Shown one piece after another: positions 1 to 9,206 of a stretch of 64,000 bases of DNA (its first letter is position 1; each line of letters starts with the position of its first letter). The notes under the pieces were generated by a model. The model made no database searches. It was not told the origin of the DNA and saw only the letters and a list, made by a program, of their open reading frames with translations. Both the position numbers and the translations under genes were made by a program. Source of the stretch: Clostridia bacterium (lineage in GTDB: Bacteria; Bacillota; Clostridia; Lachnospirales; Lachnospiraceae); the NCBI GenBank assembly GCA_910574255.1, contig CAJTAK010000006.1, positions 106,854 through 170,853 on the forward strand. Reading direction: 5' to 3'.

Positions 1-1494
1 CAGGAGCTTTATATGCTGCGAAACAGCTATGCCCAGAGAATCGCAATCAGTGCAATCCGATTGTCGGATCAAAAGTGTATTTCCACTTCTAAGGACGGAA
101 TTACAAATCTGAACAAGGAATTTCCCAACTGGGGCATCTTCCGAAAGGCAAGCCTTTCAAAGGAGGCGGCCCTCTATGCCATGGCAAAGGATGCTCTTTT
201 GAGCTCGGAGGATCGTCTCTGTATGGCGAAAGCCTGCCGAAATGAGGATGGAGAGATCCTGGGGTATCTGTTGGTGGAGATTCCCAGAAGCACATTGGAT
301 GCCATTGTGATTGAATGTGCGGATCAGTACAATACCAACACCCTGATTGTAAATAAAAGTGCTTCTGTTATCTATCATTCAGGAGGAACGGTTTTTGAGG
401 GGCTTGGAAAGGCTGAGGATTACGGATTCTGCAGGGAGACCCAGGAGACGGAGGGGATCACGGTGAATAATTATGCTTTTAGCCGCAGCGAGCAGACGGG
501 GCTTACCATGATGCAGGAGATACCCTCGGGAACCCTTTCCGTGATAATGAAGCCTTTGCTGTGGGCTATGGCAGTTGGAGTGCTGGTGAGTATTCTGCTG
601 GCTCTTATTTTCTCCCGGAGGTTGGCCAAGTCTGTCAGCGATCCCATTGAGGAAATGATTGAAGTCATGGGAAAGGTAGAAGAGGGCGATCTGTCTGTGC
701 GGCTGAATTTTGAACGGGTGGATGAGATTGGACAGCTTGGGAAAGCATTTGATTCCATGACAGAGCGTGTGGAAGAGCTGATGGAGCGAATTGAGGAAGA
801 GAAGCACAGTCTTTGGATTGCGGAGACACGTTCCTTAAGCCTTCAGATGAATCCTCATTTCCTATATAATACCCTGGATTTGATTAAATGGAATGCAAAG
901 CTTGGGAAAAATCAGGAGATTGTGAATATTACGGTACATTTGGGAAGAGTGCTCCGCAGAATTATGAATACGAAAAGCGATTTGGTAGAGATCTCTTATG
1001 AGATGGAGATCATTCACTCCTTTGTGGAGATTCAGAAGAAGCATTATGGAGAACGACTTTCCCTGGAGGTAGAGATTGAAGAGGAACTGATGGGGCTTTA
1101 TATACCTAAGCTGGTACTGCAGCCCATTGTGGAAAATGCCATTGTACATGGGTTTGCCGGGGCAACAGAGACCTGTAGGATTCGGATTGCGGGAAAGCGC
1201 AGGCAAAAAGAGGGAGATCCGGCCTGCGGAAGCGGTTTTGTGGTATTCCGGATTGAGGATGACGGAATCGGTATGAGTGAACAGGAGCTGGAGCATGTAT
1301 TGGAATTTAAGCAGGAGGGAATGCATCATATCGGCCTTAATAACGTACAGCGCCGGGCAAGGCTTTTTGGGGATGAAAGCTGCGGCATCAGGGTAGAGAG
1401 CCATTCCGGCAGGGGGACTGCGGTAACTCTGGTTTTAAGAGCAGTGGAAAAGCTTTCAGGCAGTTTAGAAAATGCTTTATACCGGGAAGTGTGA
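1..1494 (+). CDS. YesM-type sensor histidine kinase, 5' partial
   Basis: Membrane sensor kinase that would phosphorylate the response regulator gene just downstream. The frame is open from base 1, so the true start lies outside the window; the first ATG inside is at 13. Visible parts, counted from that ATG: an extracellular sensor segment, a membrane helix near residues 181-200, a HAMP linker with the DEIGQLGKAFDSM pattern, the His_kinase motif QMNPHFLYNTLD near residue 280, and an ATPase domain with NAIVHG (about 375) and DDGIGMS (about 416). This arrangement is the YesM/LytS-like histidine kinase family, often linked to sugar uptake in Firmicutes. The ligand cannot be read from this sequence. 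Confidence 0.93.
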   Translation, partial: QELYMLRNSYAQRIAISAIRLSDQKCISTSKDGITNLNKEFPNWGIFRKASLSKEAALYAMAKDALLSSEDRLCMAKACRNEDGEILGYLLVEIPRSTLDAIVIECADQYNTNTLIVNKSASVIYHSGGTVFEGLGKAEDYGFCRETQETEGITVNNYAFSRSEQTGLTMMQEIPSGTLSVIMKPLLWAMAVGVLVSILLALIFSRRLAKSVSDPIEEMIEVMGKVEEGDLSVRLNFERVDEIGQLGKAFDSMTERVEELMERIEEEKHSLWIAETRSLSLQMNPHFLYNTLDLIKWNAKLGKNQEIVNITVHLGRVLRRIMNTKSDLVEISYEMEIIHSFVEIQKKHYGERLSLEVEIEEELMGLYIPKLVLQPIVENAIVHGFAGATETCRIRIAGKRRQKEGDPACGSGFVVFRIEDDGIGMSEQELEHVLEFKQEGMHHIGLNNVQRRARLFGDESCGIRVESHSGRGTAVTLVLRAVEKLSGSLENALYREV

Positions 1495-1539
1495 GAACAA
1501 GGGAGCGCACAGACAGCCTCTAATAAGGAGGGGGAGTAG

Positions 1540-2337
1540 ATGATACGGGTGCTATTAATAGAGGATGAGGAACTGATTCGTGAGGGACTGCGCCTGACAA
1601 CACCCTGGCAGGAGTGGGGGATGGAGGTTGTAGGCGAGGCAGCGGACGGTGAGGCAGGGATGAATAAAATCCTGGAGCTTAAACCGGATGTTGTGATTAC
1701 GGATGTAAAGATGCCTAAAATGAGCGGCTTAGAGATGATAGAACAGCTGCGGGGGCAGGCAGCCTGTGAGTACATTATATTGTCGGGCTATGATGAGTTT
1801 GCCCTTGTGAAGCAGGCTATCCATCTGGAGGTTCAGGAATATCTGTTGAAACCGGTGGATGATGAGGAACTGCGTGCGGTTATGGAACAGGCCGCCCGGA
1901 AAGTACATCGAAAGCGTGTGATGAATCAAAGGCTGGCCCAGTATCAGGAGGAAGAGAAAGGGTACTCCATGGATGCCCGGAATATTCAGGATAAATATCT
2001 TGACAGGGCAAAGGAAATTCTAAAGGAGAGGTATCAGGAGAATCTTACTTTGAAAAGTGTGGCGGATGCCCTGTTTATCAGTGACAGTTATCTTGGTAAG
2101 CTCTTTAAAAACCGGACAGGCTATACTTTTTTGGAGATGCTGACCTTTTACCGGATTCGGGCGGCTGTGGAATATCTTCAGAATACGGACAAAAAGGTGT
2201 ATGAAATCGCCTATGCCATAGGATATAATGATTCCAAGTATTTCAGCCGTGTATTTCAAAGAGTGACCGGAATGAAGCCTATGGAATTGAAAAACGGGCA
2301 TCCTTTGCCGGGGGACCATATTTTGCGGCATTTGTAG
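1540..2337 (+). CDS. YesN-type response regulator with AraC HTH
   Basis: Cytoplasmic DNA-binding response regulator, partner of the kinase ending 45 bp upstream. The N-terminal receiver domain has the acidic pocket LIEDEE, phospho-acceptor Asp55 in VVITDVKMP and the conserved Lys in EYLLKPVDDE. The C-terminal third (about 155-255) is an AraC-type double helix-turn-helix with the signature ending DSKYFSRVFQRVTGMKP. A GGAGGGGG site sits just before the ATG. Such pairs usually activate nearby transporter or glycosidase genes; none is seen here downstream, so the target probably lies upstream of the window. Confidence 0.94.
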   Translation: MIRVLLIEDEELIREGLRLTTPWQEWGMEVVGEAADGEAGMNKILELKPDVVITDVKMPKMSGLEMIEQLRGQAACEYIILSGYDEFALVKQAIHLEVQEYLLKPVDDEELRAVMEQAARKVHRKRVMNQRLAQYQEEEKGYSMDARNIQDKYLDRAKEILKERYQENLTLKSVADALFISDSYLGKLFKNRTGYTFLEMLTFYRIRAAVEYLQNTDKKVYEIAYAIGYNDSKYFSRVFQRVTGMKPMELKNGHPLPGDHILRHL

Positions 2338-2363
2338 TGACTTTACGCTTGCAGCAACTTAAA

Positions 2364-2461
2364 TCAGTAATATCCTGCTGGTGCACAAATCGATTTACAG
2401 ACGCAGCTCCAAGCGGCTGGAAATTGATTTAAACAGAGGTGTACCAGCAGGATATTACTGA
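2364..2461. repeat. 98-bp imperfect palindrome between genes
   Basis: The outer arms 2364-2386 and 2439-2461 are complementary over 23 bp with one mismatch (G·U-compatible). Inside them AAATCGATTT and AAATTGATTT form a second pairing, leaving a loop around CAGCTCCAAGCGGCTGG. It fills almost the whole gap between the response regulator and the monophosphatase gene. It could be a strong hairpin terminator/attenuator or a small non-autonomous inverted-repeat element. There is no U tract after the stem, which argues against a classical terminator. No second copy was found in the window. Confidence 0.6.
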
Positions 2462-2481
2462 ACTATAATAGGAGGACTTTT

Positions 2482-3258
2482 ATGGAGACGGAAGTGTTGT
2501 TGGAACAGATGTGCCAGATAGTTCGGGAGGCGGGGGATCTTATACGTTCCTGCTCCTTTGCAGGAGAAATGAAAGCAAAGGCAGGTTCGTCCAATTTTGT
2601 AACAAAATACGATTCCATGGTTCAGAATTTTCTGATCAAAAAGCTTACGGCCCTTGTACCGGATGCTGCCTTTATAGGAGAAGAGGACGGATATTCCGAG
2701 GGGAAAATTGCGGAGGGGAAGACGTTTATTATTGATCCCATAGACGGCACCACAAATTTTATCTGTGGTTTTCCTGTCTGCGGGATCTGCGTGGGTTTAG
2801 CGGAACGGGGAACGGCAGAGATTGGCGTGGTTTACAATCCTTATCGGGAGGAACTTTTTGCAGCCAGAAGAGGGGGAGGCGCATTTCTCAATGGAAAGCC
2901 GCTGAAGCTTGCGGATCATTCCCTGGAAGAGGGAGTGCTCTGTATGGACACGGCCCCTTATACACCAGAGATTCGAAAGGAGCTCTTCGATAACCTGCTA
3001 AAATTATCTCATCTTTGTATGGATATGAGGAGTATTGGGTCAGCGGCACTAAGCATTTGTTATGTGGCCTGTGGGCGAAGCGCAGCGTACCTTTCTCCCA
3101 AGCTCTGTGTATGGGATTATGCGGCGGCTTCCGTGATTTTAACAGAGGCAGGGGGCATTATTACGGATTGGGATGGAAAGGAACTGGGATTGGCAACCGG
3201 TGTTTCGGTTCTTACGGGGACGCCTAAGGCGCATCGGGAGGCGGCTTCAATGCTATGA
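2482..3258 (+). CDS. inositol monophosphatase family protein
   Basis: Mg2+-dependent phosphatase of the IMPase/SuhB family, hydrolysing inositol phosphate or a similar sugar or nucleotide monophosphate in the cytoplasm. Metal-binding motifs are present: GEED (66-69), DPIDGTTNF (85-93) and, near residue 211, WDYAAASVILTEAGG. The 258-aa length is normal for the family. The start is set by AGGAGG 7-8 bases upstream. It converges on the oxidoreductase gene and the two stops overlap by 6 bp. The exact substrate is not determinable; 3'-phosphoadenosine 5'-phosphate phosphatase activity is possible. Confidence 0.92.
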   Translation: METEVLLEQMCQIVREAGDLIRSCSFAGEMKAKAGSSNFVTKYDSMVQNFLIKKLTALVPDAAFIGEEDGYSEGKIAEGKTFIIDPIDGTTNFICGFPVCGICVGLAERGTAEIGVVYNPYREELFAARRGGGAFLNGKPLKLADHSLEEGVLCMDTAPYTPEIRKELFDNLLKLSHLCMDMRSIGSAALSICYVACGRSAAYLSPKLCVWDYAAASVILTEAGGIITDWDGKELGLATGVSVLTGTPKAHREAASML

Positions 3259-4209
3259 ATTCCAGACATCTTGAATTGCATTCAAAACCTCAATCCCATG
3301 AACGGTCATTGCTTCTGTTATAATAGGGCTTTCCGTTAAGTGATTTCGAATACATTGTTCTGCGTGTATAACTTCATACATCAGCTCATATTCACAGGGA
3401 TATTCCAAAACTTCCGGTTCTTTATCCGGATAATGAAGAATAGCTTTACGGGCTTTCCAGTATTCGGGAATCTCAACATATCCATTTTCTCCATATAGAT
3501 ACCCTGCATGCACGGTGTTTACGGAGGTGCTGGTTTTGTTAGTAAACAGGAGGTCATTTTCCATCAGCATGGAAACGGAAAATTGATTTTCCACAGAAGT
3601 ATGGCTTTTGGTACAAAGTCCTGTCCAATGAACAACCTTACAGTCAAAAAGATATTCCATAAGCTGCAGGCTGTATATGGCATTACCATAGAGAGGGCCT
3701 CCGCCTTTTTCCGGATCATAGAACCAGGAATTATAACCGGCATCAAAGGAACTGGAAAAGTCGGCCATTTTAATACTGCCCAGGACTTTGGACCGAATCA
3801 GTTCCTTTAATCTTTGAACCACCGGAAGAAATAAGACCTTTTGAGCTTCCATAATGAAAAGCCCCTTTTCCCGTGCAAGGGCAAAGAGTTCTTTGGATTC
3901 ATCAGCATTCAGAGTAAAGGGCTTTTCGCAGATCACATGCTTGCCCTGTTCCAGAGCCATTTTGGCATAACGATAATGTTCACTGTTAATCATAGCTACA
4001 TAAGCGACATCAATGTTGTTGGAGCCAAGAAGCTCCTCGTAGCTTCCGTAAGCCTTTGGAACATTCCAAAGAGCCGCTTTTTCCCTGGCTTTTTCCAGGT
4101 TTCGGGATGCCAGCGCCACAGTTTCGCAGCCCTCTGTGGCCTGAACGCCTTTGATAAAGCGCGGGGCAATGGAGGAGGTGCTTAATATTCCAAAACGTAG
4201 TTTTTTCAT
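3253..4209 (-). CDS. Gfo/Idh/MocA family oxidoreductase
   Basis: NAD(P)-dependent dehydrogenase of sugars or inositol derivatives. The N-terminal Rossmann fold begins GILSTSSIAPRF, and the family motif CEKPF, with its catalytic-site Lys, follows at about residue 94. The C-terminal GFO_IDH_MocA alpha/beta domain makes up the rest, and 318 aa is typical. AAGGAGAC precedes the ATG. It is the last gene of a leftward run that starts at malQ, about 90 bp after murF, and may be read through from it. Substrate unknown. Confidence 0.9.
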   Translation of the reverse strand: MKKLRFGILSTSSIAPRFIKGVQATEGCETVALASRNLEKAREKAALWNVPKAYGSYEELLGSNNIDVAYVAMINSEHYRYAKMALEQGKHVICEKPFTLNADESKELFALAREKGLFIMEAQKVLFLPVVQRLKELIRSKVLGSIKMADFSSSFDAGYNSWFYDPEKGGGPLYGNAIYSLQLMEYLFDCKVVHWTGLCTKSHTSVENQFSVSMLMENDLLFTNKTSTSVNTVHAGYLYGENGYVEIPEYWKARKAILHYPDKEPEVLEYPCEYELMYEVIHAEQCIRNHLTESPIITEAMTVHGIEVLNAIQDVWNS

Positions 4210-4296
4210 GGAAGTCTCCTTGCTGCTTTTTAATCTTATGTCATCTTTTTCTGAAATGGATACATCAGAAAGCTTTTACATTGGGATTGTTAATGT

Positions 4297-5676
4297 TTAT
4301 GAATTTCCGTTTTTCTTTAAATATGCTACAATCTCTTCAAATTCCATAAAATGAGAAGCCTTCACCAAAATGGAATCCCCCTTGGAGAGAAGTAATAGAA
4401 GAGTATCAAGCAGTTCCTGTTTTGTATCAAAATGACGGAAGGTCAATCCCGGATTCTTGGCTTCAATTCCTCTTGCAATTTCTTTGGACAGCTCACCTGT
4501 TAGAAAAACCGCATCGATACCGGCATCTGCCGCATGGCAGCCTACATTGTAGTGGAGTAGCTTTTCGTTCTCGCCTAATTCTCCCATATCTCCCAGAATA
4601 GCCACCTTTCGCCCCAAAGCGCAGCTTAGCACATCAAGGGAGGCGCACATGGAAACCGGGTTGGCATTGTAACAGTCATCTAAAATATCCCATTTTGGGG
4701 TGTGAATAAGATTATTTCGGCCGCTGACAGGCAAAAGACTTTCAATACCGGCTTTGATCTCATCCAATGTCAGATTCAGGGCCAATCCGACAGCTGTTCC
4801 GGCCAGGGCGTTGTAAACCATATGCCGGCCCGGAATGGGAATATGGGCCTGAAACTTACCTGATTTTGTAACAAAGGTACAGCGTGTTCCGTCAAGGCCC
4901 AGATTCTCTATATCCGAAGCGTAAAGATCACAGGATGGATCCAGACCGAAAAAGCAGGGCTTGGGAGTACGGCTTTCTTTCAGCGTAATGAGTTTGTCGT
5001 CATCCCCGTTTAAAATCACCTGAGCCCCAGGCTGGGCTTCCTTTAGCATCTCGGTCTTGGCTCTCAGAATGCCGTCCCGATCCTTTAAATTTTCCAGATG
5101 GCAGAGCCCGATATTTGTAAAAACACAGATATTGGGCTTTGCCATACGCCCTAAGCGAGTCATTTCTCCAAAATCGCTGATGCCCATTTCCAACACGGCA
5201 GCCTCATGTTCTTCCCGGATTCGGAAAATGGTCAGAGGAAGCCCGATTTCATTGTTGAAGTTTCCCTCTGTCTTTAGTACCCGGTATTTCTGTTCAAGAA
5301 CAGCCGCAATCATTTCCTTGGTGCTGGTCTTTCCCACGCTGCCGGTGATTCCCACAACAGGAATGGACAGGGTGCTGCGGTAGTATTCGGCCAGGCTTTT
5401 TAAGGCCTGGAGACAGGAATCTACCAGAATATAGGGGCCGGCCGGATGCTCAGGAGCCTGCTCACAGAGAACGCAGGCCGCCCCCTTTGCAAAGACAGAA
5501 GGGATAAAGCTGTGACCGTCCACACGTTCTCCTTTTATGGCAATAAAAAGATATCCGGGCTCTACCTTTCGGCTGTCTATAACAACGCCGGAAACCTCAA
5601 GATTTTTTTTGCCGTCCTCTCCCACATAGGTTCCGCCGCAGGCGAGGGCAATCTGATTTAATGACATTTCTTTCAT
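4297..5676 (-). CDS. murF: UDP-MurNAc-tripeptide--D-Ala-D-Ala ligase
   Basis: Last cytoplasmic ligase of the peptidoglycan monomer pathway: it adds the D-Ala-D-Ala made by Ddl to UDP-MurNAc-tripeptide using ATP. Mur ligase signs are the ATP-binding GSVGKTSTKEM near residue 112, the central-domain EMGISDFGEMTRL, and the C-terminal DCYNANPVSM and LGDMGELG. 459 aa matches the family. It lies directly downstream of ddl, which supplies its substrate, with a 60-bp gap. An alternative start nine bases in (MSLNQIA) is possible. Confidence 0.96.
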   Translation of the reverse strand: MKEMSLNQIALACGGTYVGEDGKKNLEVSGVVIDSRKVEPGYLFIAIKGERVDGHSFIPSVFAKGAACVLCEQAPEHPAGPYILVDSCLQALKSLAEYYRSTLSIPVVGITGSVGKTSTKEMIAAVLEQKYRVLKTEGNFNNEIGLPLTIFRIREEHEAAVLEMGISDFGEMTRLGRMAKPNICVFTNIGLCHLENLKDRDGILRAKTEMLKEAQPGAQVILNGDDDKLITLKESRTPKPCFFGLDPSCDLYASDIENLGLDGTRCTFVTKSGKFQAHIPIPGRHMVYNALAGTAVGLALNLTLDEIKAGIESLLPVSGRNNLIHTPKWDILDDCYNANPVSMCASLDVLSCALGRKVAILGDMGELGENEKLLHYNVGCHAADAGIDAVFLTGELSKEIARGIEAKNPGLTFRHFDTKQELLDTLLLLLSKGDSILVKASHFMEFEEIVAYLKKNGNS

Positions 5677-5701
5677 GGTTATGCTTCCTTTTTATATAGG
5701 A

Positions 5702-5718
5702 GCACTCCTTTGGAGTGC
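5702..5718. terminator. hairpin between ddl and murF
   Basis: GCACTCC-TTT-GGAGTGC makes a perfect 7-bp stem in the ddl-murF gap. There is no long T run on either side, so it may be an attenuator or RNA-processing hairpin rather than a full terminator. Confidence 0.35.
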
Positions 5719-5736
5719 CGGTGCTTTGGATGAAAT

Positions 5737-6789
5737 CTATGTTCTTTCATAACGGGCAAGCGATACCTCAATCAGCTCTTCACAGAGATCCTCAAAGGTC
5801 ATGCCTATGGCCGCAGCTTCCTGGGGCAGCAGACTGGTAGGAGTCATGCCCGGAAGCGTATTGGCTTCCAAACAGTAAAAGGATTGATCCGCAGAATCCA
5901 TCATGAAATCAATCCGTGCATAGGAGGTAAGCTTCAATGCTTCAAATACCTGCTCCGCATAGCCCTGTAATTGTCTCGTCAGCTCGTCACTTAATTCTGC
6001 CGGGCAGGTCTCAATGGTGCTGCCGGGCTGATACTTATTCTTGTAGTCATAAAAGCCCTGAAGAGGTGCAATCTCAATAACAGGAAGTGCCTTTCCGTCA
6101 ATAACGCCTACGGAAAATTCCCGTCCGGTAATAAACTGCTCCACAATCACGTCTTCCCCAAAGGTATAGGCATCCGCAAGAACATCCGCTAAGTCCTCCG
6201 GGCGATCCACCCGGTAGGTTCCTACACTGGAACCGCCGCAGACGGTCTTTACCATACAGGGGTAGGAAAGAGAAGCCGAATCTGCGGACTGGCCGTTTTT
6301 CAGGGAAATACCCTTGGGTGTAGGAATTCCGGCTGCTGCAAACAACTGCTTAGACAGGCTCTTATCCATGGCAAGAGCGCTGCTTAAATATCCTGTTCCT
6401 GTATAGCGGATGCCCATGAGATCAAAGGCGGCCTGGATACGGCCGTCTTCTCCGTTTGCCCCGTGAAGTCCCAAAAATACAATGTCAGCCATCTCGCATA
6501 GGGTCAGCACATTGGGACCGAACATACTGCGTCCCCCATCCTTTCGCTGCTCCTTTAACCGGGACAGATCCGGGTGGGATTCGGATACGGCCTGAATATC
6601 CTTTGCCCAATCCACACAAGCTTCAAAAAGGGCTTCTGTCACGGGGACGTCCGTATCCAGACCCAGATAGACATCCAGAAGAATAACCTGATGTCCCCGG
6701 GCCTTTAAAGCATAATAAATCTTACTGCCGGAGCTTAAGGAAACATCCCGTTCCGGGCTGGTGCCTCCGGCTAAAACTACGATTTTCAT
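5737..6789 (-). CDS. ddl: D-alanine--D-alanine ligase
   Basis: ATP-grasp enzyme joining two D-alanines for peptidoglycan. Signs: the N-terminal VVLAGGTSPERDVSL, the catalytic loop GLHGANGEDGRIQ, ATP-grasp residues around YPCMVKTVCGGSSVG, and the Mg2+/product site ARIDFMMD followed by EANTLPGMTPTSL. I chose the ATG at 6789 because GAGGAG lies 8 bases before it; an upstream GTG in frame (6798) overlaps that ribosome site. About 350 aa. It is upstream of murF and downstream of plsC in one leftward operon. Confidence 0.95.
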   Translation of the reverse strand: MKIVVLAGGTSPERDVSLSSGSKIYYALKARGHQVILLDVYLGLDTDVPVTEALFEACVDWAKDIQAVSESHPDLSRLKEQRKDGGRSMFGPNVLTLCEMADIVFLGLHGANGEDGRIQAAFDLMGIRYTGTGYLSSALAMDKSLSKQLFAAAGIPTPKGISLKNGQSADSASLSYPCMVKTVCGGSSVGTYRVDRPEDLADVLADAYTFGEDVIVEQFITGREFSVGVIDGKALPVIEIAPLQGFYDYKNKYQPGSTIETCPAELSDELTRQLQGYAEQVFEALKLTSYARIDFMMDSADQSFYCLEANTLPGMTPTSLLPQEAAAIGMTFEDLCEELIEVSLARYERT

Positions 6790-6813
6790 AAAATTCACTC
6801 CTCATAAGCCGGC

Positions 6814-7545
6814 TTATAACAGGCTTTTATTTTTATCCAGCATTTCCTGAATCCGGTTCTGGGTATAGGAGCCCAAAAACTTTTTCTCATCCTTTGTCAG
6901 CTCCTTAGGAAGAATGGGGGTACCGTATTCCAGAATTACATGACATGGGCGGACAAAGGGAATATGATTTTCAAATATTTCTGCGGAATTGGTAATTGCC
7001 ATAGGGATAATCGGGCATCCTGTTTTTTCCGCTATTTTCAGACTGCCTTCCTTAAAGGGAAGCATCTCGTCCGTGCGGTTCCTGGTTCCTTCCGGAAAAA
7101 TGCAGATGGAAATTCCTCTTTTAATATATTCAATTCCCTGAAGGATGGTTTTTAATCCTGCTTTAATATCCTTCCGATCCAGAAACAGACAGTAGAGTGC
7201 TTTCATCCAGTCCCGAAGGAACCAGTAGCGAAGCATCTCCACCTTTGCCACATAGCCCGTAAGACCCGGGCAGCGGGAGTAGGTCAGAAGAATATCAAAA
7301 TAGCTGCGATGGTTTCCGATGTAGAGGACCGCCTGATCCTTTGGGACATTTTCCTCTCCTATAACGGTCAGACGCACACCGGCTGCTTTCAGCATCAGCT
7401 TAAAGGCCGTCTGCACCATGCGCAGACAGCTATAGTCCTTTGCCTCCTGATTATACTTTCCAATCACCCATTCTATCAGGAGAACAGGAATGCCCAGGAG
7501 CAGATAAAGGAAGAGCATCAGGACGATTATGATGAATCTTATCAT
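6814..7545 (-). CDS. plsC: 1-acyl-glycerol-3-phosphate acyltransferase
   Basis: Membrane acyltransferase that makes phosphatidic acid for phospholipid synthesis. An N-terminal hydrophobic helix (FIIIVLMLFLYLLLG) is followed by the acyltransferase box NHRSYFD (HX4D) and the acceptor-binding motif FPEGTRNR. 243 aa is usual. AGGAGG lies just before the ATG, overlapping the malQ stop region (11-bp gap), so it is probably co-translated with malQ. The link to ddl/murF groups envelope synthesis genes. Confidence 0.92.
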   Translation of the reverse strand: MIRFIIIVLMLFLYLLLGIPVLLIEWVIGKYNQEAKDYSCLRMVQTAFKLMLKAAGVRLTVIGEENVPKDQAVLYIGNHRSYFDILLTYSRCPGLTGYVAKVEMLRYWFLRDWMKALYCLFLDRKDIKAGLKTILQGIEYIKRGISICIFPEGTRNRTDEMLPFKEGSLKIAEKTGCPIIPMAITNSAEIFENHIPFVRPCHVILEYGTPILPKELTKDEKKFLGSYTQNRIQEMLDKNKSLL

Positions 7546-7555
7546 TTGCGTCCTC

Positions 7556-9076
7556 CTATCTTCCGAAAAGCTCTGTCATCTGCCGTAATCCGGAAGCCAT
7601 GCCGGGATTCAGATCTCCATTTTGATAACGCCATTCCCAGTTGCCTAAGGCCACGCCTGGAGTATTCATACGGGCTTCACTGCCCAATTTCAGGACATCC
7701 TGCAGAGGGAAGATGGCATACCGGGCAATGGTTCCAAGGCAGATACGAATAAAGTCCCAGCTAATACTGGAGGCATCCGTATTCATATAGCGCCGAACCT
7801 TATCTCTGGCATATTCTGAAGTATTGTTATACCAGCCGGTGCTGGTATCATTGTCATGAGTGCCCGTATAGCAGATACAATTGCGGGTGTTAAGCTGGTG
7901 GGGCAGGAAGGTACTCTCACCGCCCTCAAAGGCAAACTGAAGAATCCGCATGCCGGGGAAACCAAGGGTATCCCGAAGATGCTCTACCTCCGGAGTGATC
8001 AGCCCTAGATCCTCGGCAAAAATAGGAAGATCGTCTCCAAGCTCTGCCTGAATTGCCCGAAAAAGGTCTTCGCCCGGTCCTTTTTTCCAGGTTCCGTTTA
8101 TAGCCGTTTCTTCTTTGGCGTCTATCTCCCAGTAGGCTTCAAAGCCGCGGAAATGATCGATACGCAGATAATCTACCTGATCAATCTGATTGCGGATACG
8201 GTTAATCCACCACTGGTAGCCTTCCTTTTTATGAGCATCCCAATCATACAGGGGATTGTTCCATTTCTGGCCTGTGGCGCTGAAATAGTCCGGGGGAACA
8301 CCGGCTACGGAATCCGAGTAGCCCTCCTCGTTTACCTGGAATAAATGACGGTTTGCCCATACGTCTGCTCCGTCCGGCGAAACAAAGATGGGGATATCAC
8401 CAATAATCGCAATTCCTTTGTCATTGGCATACTGCTTTAAGTCGTACCACTGAATATGGAAGAGATACTGTAAAAAACGCTGATAGGCAATGCCGTCTGC
8501 CAGCTTTTTTTCCAGGATTGGCCGTTCTTTTTCAGAGAGATTGCGCAGTTCTTCCGGCCATTCCGTCCAGGGTGCTTCATCTTGCTCATCCCGAATGGCC
8601 ATAAACAGGCAGTAATCGGATAGCCAGAAATCATTGGCTTCACAGAAGGAATGGTATTCTTCCAGGAAGTTTTTGTCTGCCGTGTGACGGAAGGACTCGT
8701 AGGCTTTTTTATATAAATCATATTTGTAGGTACGTACCTTTTCGTAATCTATCCGAACAGGATCAAAGTCAGGAATATTCAAAAGATCCTCAGAGGTTAA
8801 AAGCTCTTTTTCCTTTAATAGATCCGGACTGATAAGCAAAGGCTCTCCTGCAAACACGGAATAGCCCTGATAAGGGGAATTACCGTAGGAGGTGATGGGA
8901 ACCAGCGGAAGGATCTGCCAAAGATGCTGTCCGGAGGCTTCCAGAAAATCTATAAATTCATAGGCTCCTTTTCCAAAATCTCCGATTCCATAGGGAGAGG
9001 GAAAAGAAGTGGGGTGAACCAGAATGCCGCTGTACCTGTGATTCACATGGTCATCGGCGGATGTTTTAAAGCGCAT
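7556..9076 (-). CDS. malQ: 4-alpha-glucanotransferase (GH77)
   Basis: Amylomaltase: transfers alpha-1,4-glucan chains between maltodextrins in glycogen/maltose metabolism. GH77 signs are PTSFPSPYGIGDFG near the N-terminus, LPLVP, GDIPIFV, the nucleophile region VDYLRIDHFRGFEAYWEI, the acid region IFAEDLGLITPEV and TGTHDNDT. I place the start at 9076 (MRFKTS), which has GAAAGGAG 5-6 bases upstream. A longer in-frame opening to 9166 adds 30 residues unlike the family. About 506 aa, first gene of the leftward operon. Confidence 0.94.
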   Translation of the reverse strand: MRFKTSADDHVNHRYSGILVHPTSFPSPYGIGDFGKGAYEFIDFLEASGQHLWQILPLVPITSYGNSPYQGYSVFAGEPLLISPDLLKEKELLTSEDLLNIPDFDPVRIDYEKVRTYKYDLYKKAYESFRHTADKNFLEEYHSFCEANDFWLSDYCLFMAIRDEQDEAPWTEWPEELRNLSEKERPILEKKLADGIAYQRFLQYLFHIQWYDLKQYANDKGIAIIGDIPIFVSPDGADVWANRHLFQVNEEGYSDSVAGVPPDYFSATGQKWNNPLYDWDAHKKEGYQWWINRIRNQIDQVDYLRIDHFRGFEAYWEIDAKEETAINGTWKKGPGEDLFRAIQAELGDDLPIFAEDLGLITPEVEHLRDTLGFPGMRILQFAFEGGESTFLPHQLNTRNCICYTGTHDNDTSTGWYNNTSEYARDKVRRYMNTDASSISWDFIRICLGTIARYAIFPLQDVLKLGSEARMNTPGVALGNWEWRYQNGDLNPGMASGLRQMTELFGR

Positions 9077-9206
9077 ATTACTTCTCCTTTCACAGCCCGG
9101 TCTGGGGTCCAAACCGCAGCCGGCTTCATCTTTCCTCATTATAATAAAGATAATGGGAAAAAACAAGGATAATACAAGCTTTTCCTACGTAAATATAAGT
9201 GAGGTG

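Noticed and set aside
862..1404. 180-codon minus-strand frame inside the histidine kinase gene
   Set aside because: Shadow of a well-supported kinase with intact catalytic motifs; no ribosome site.
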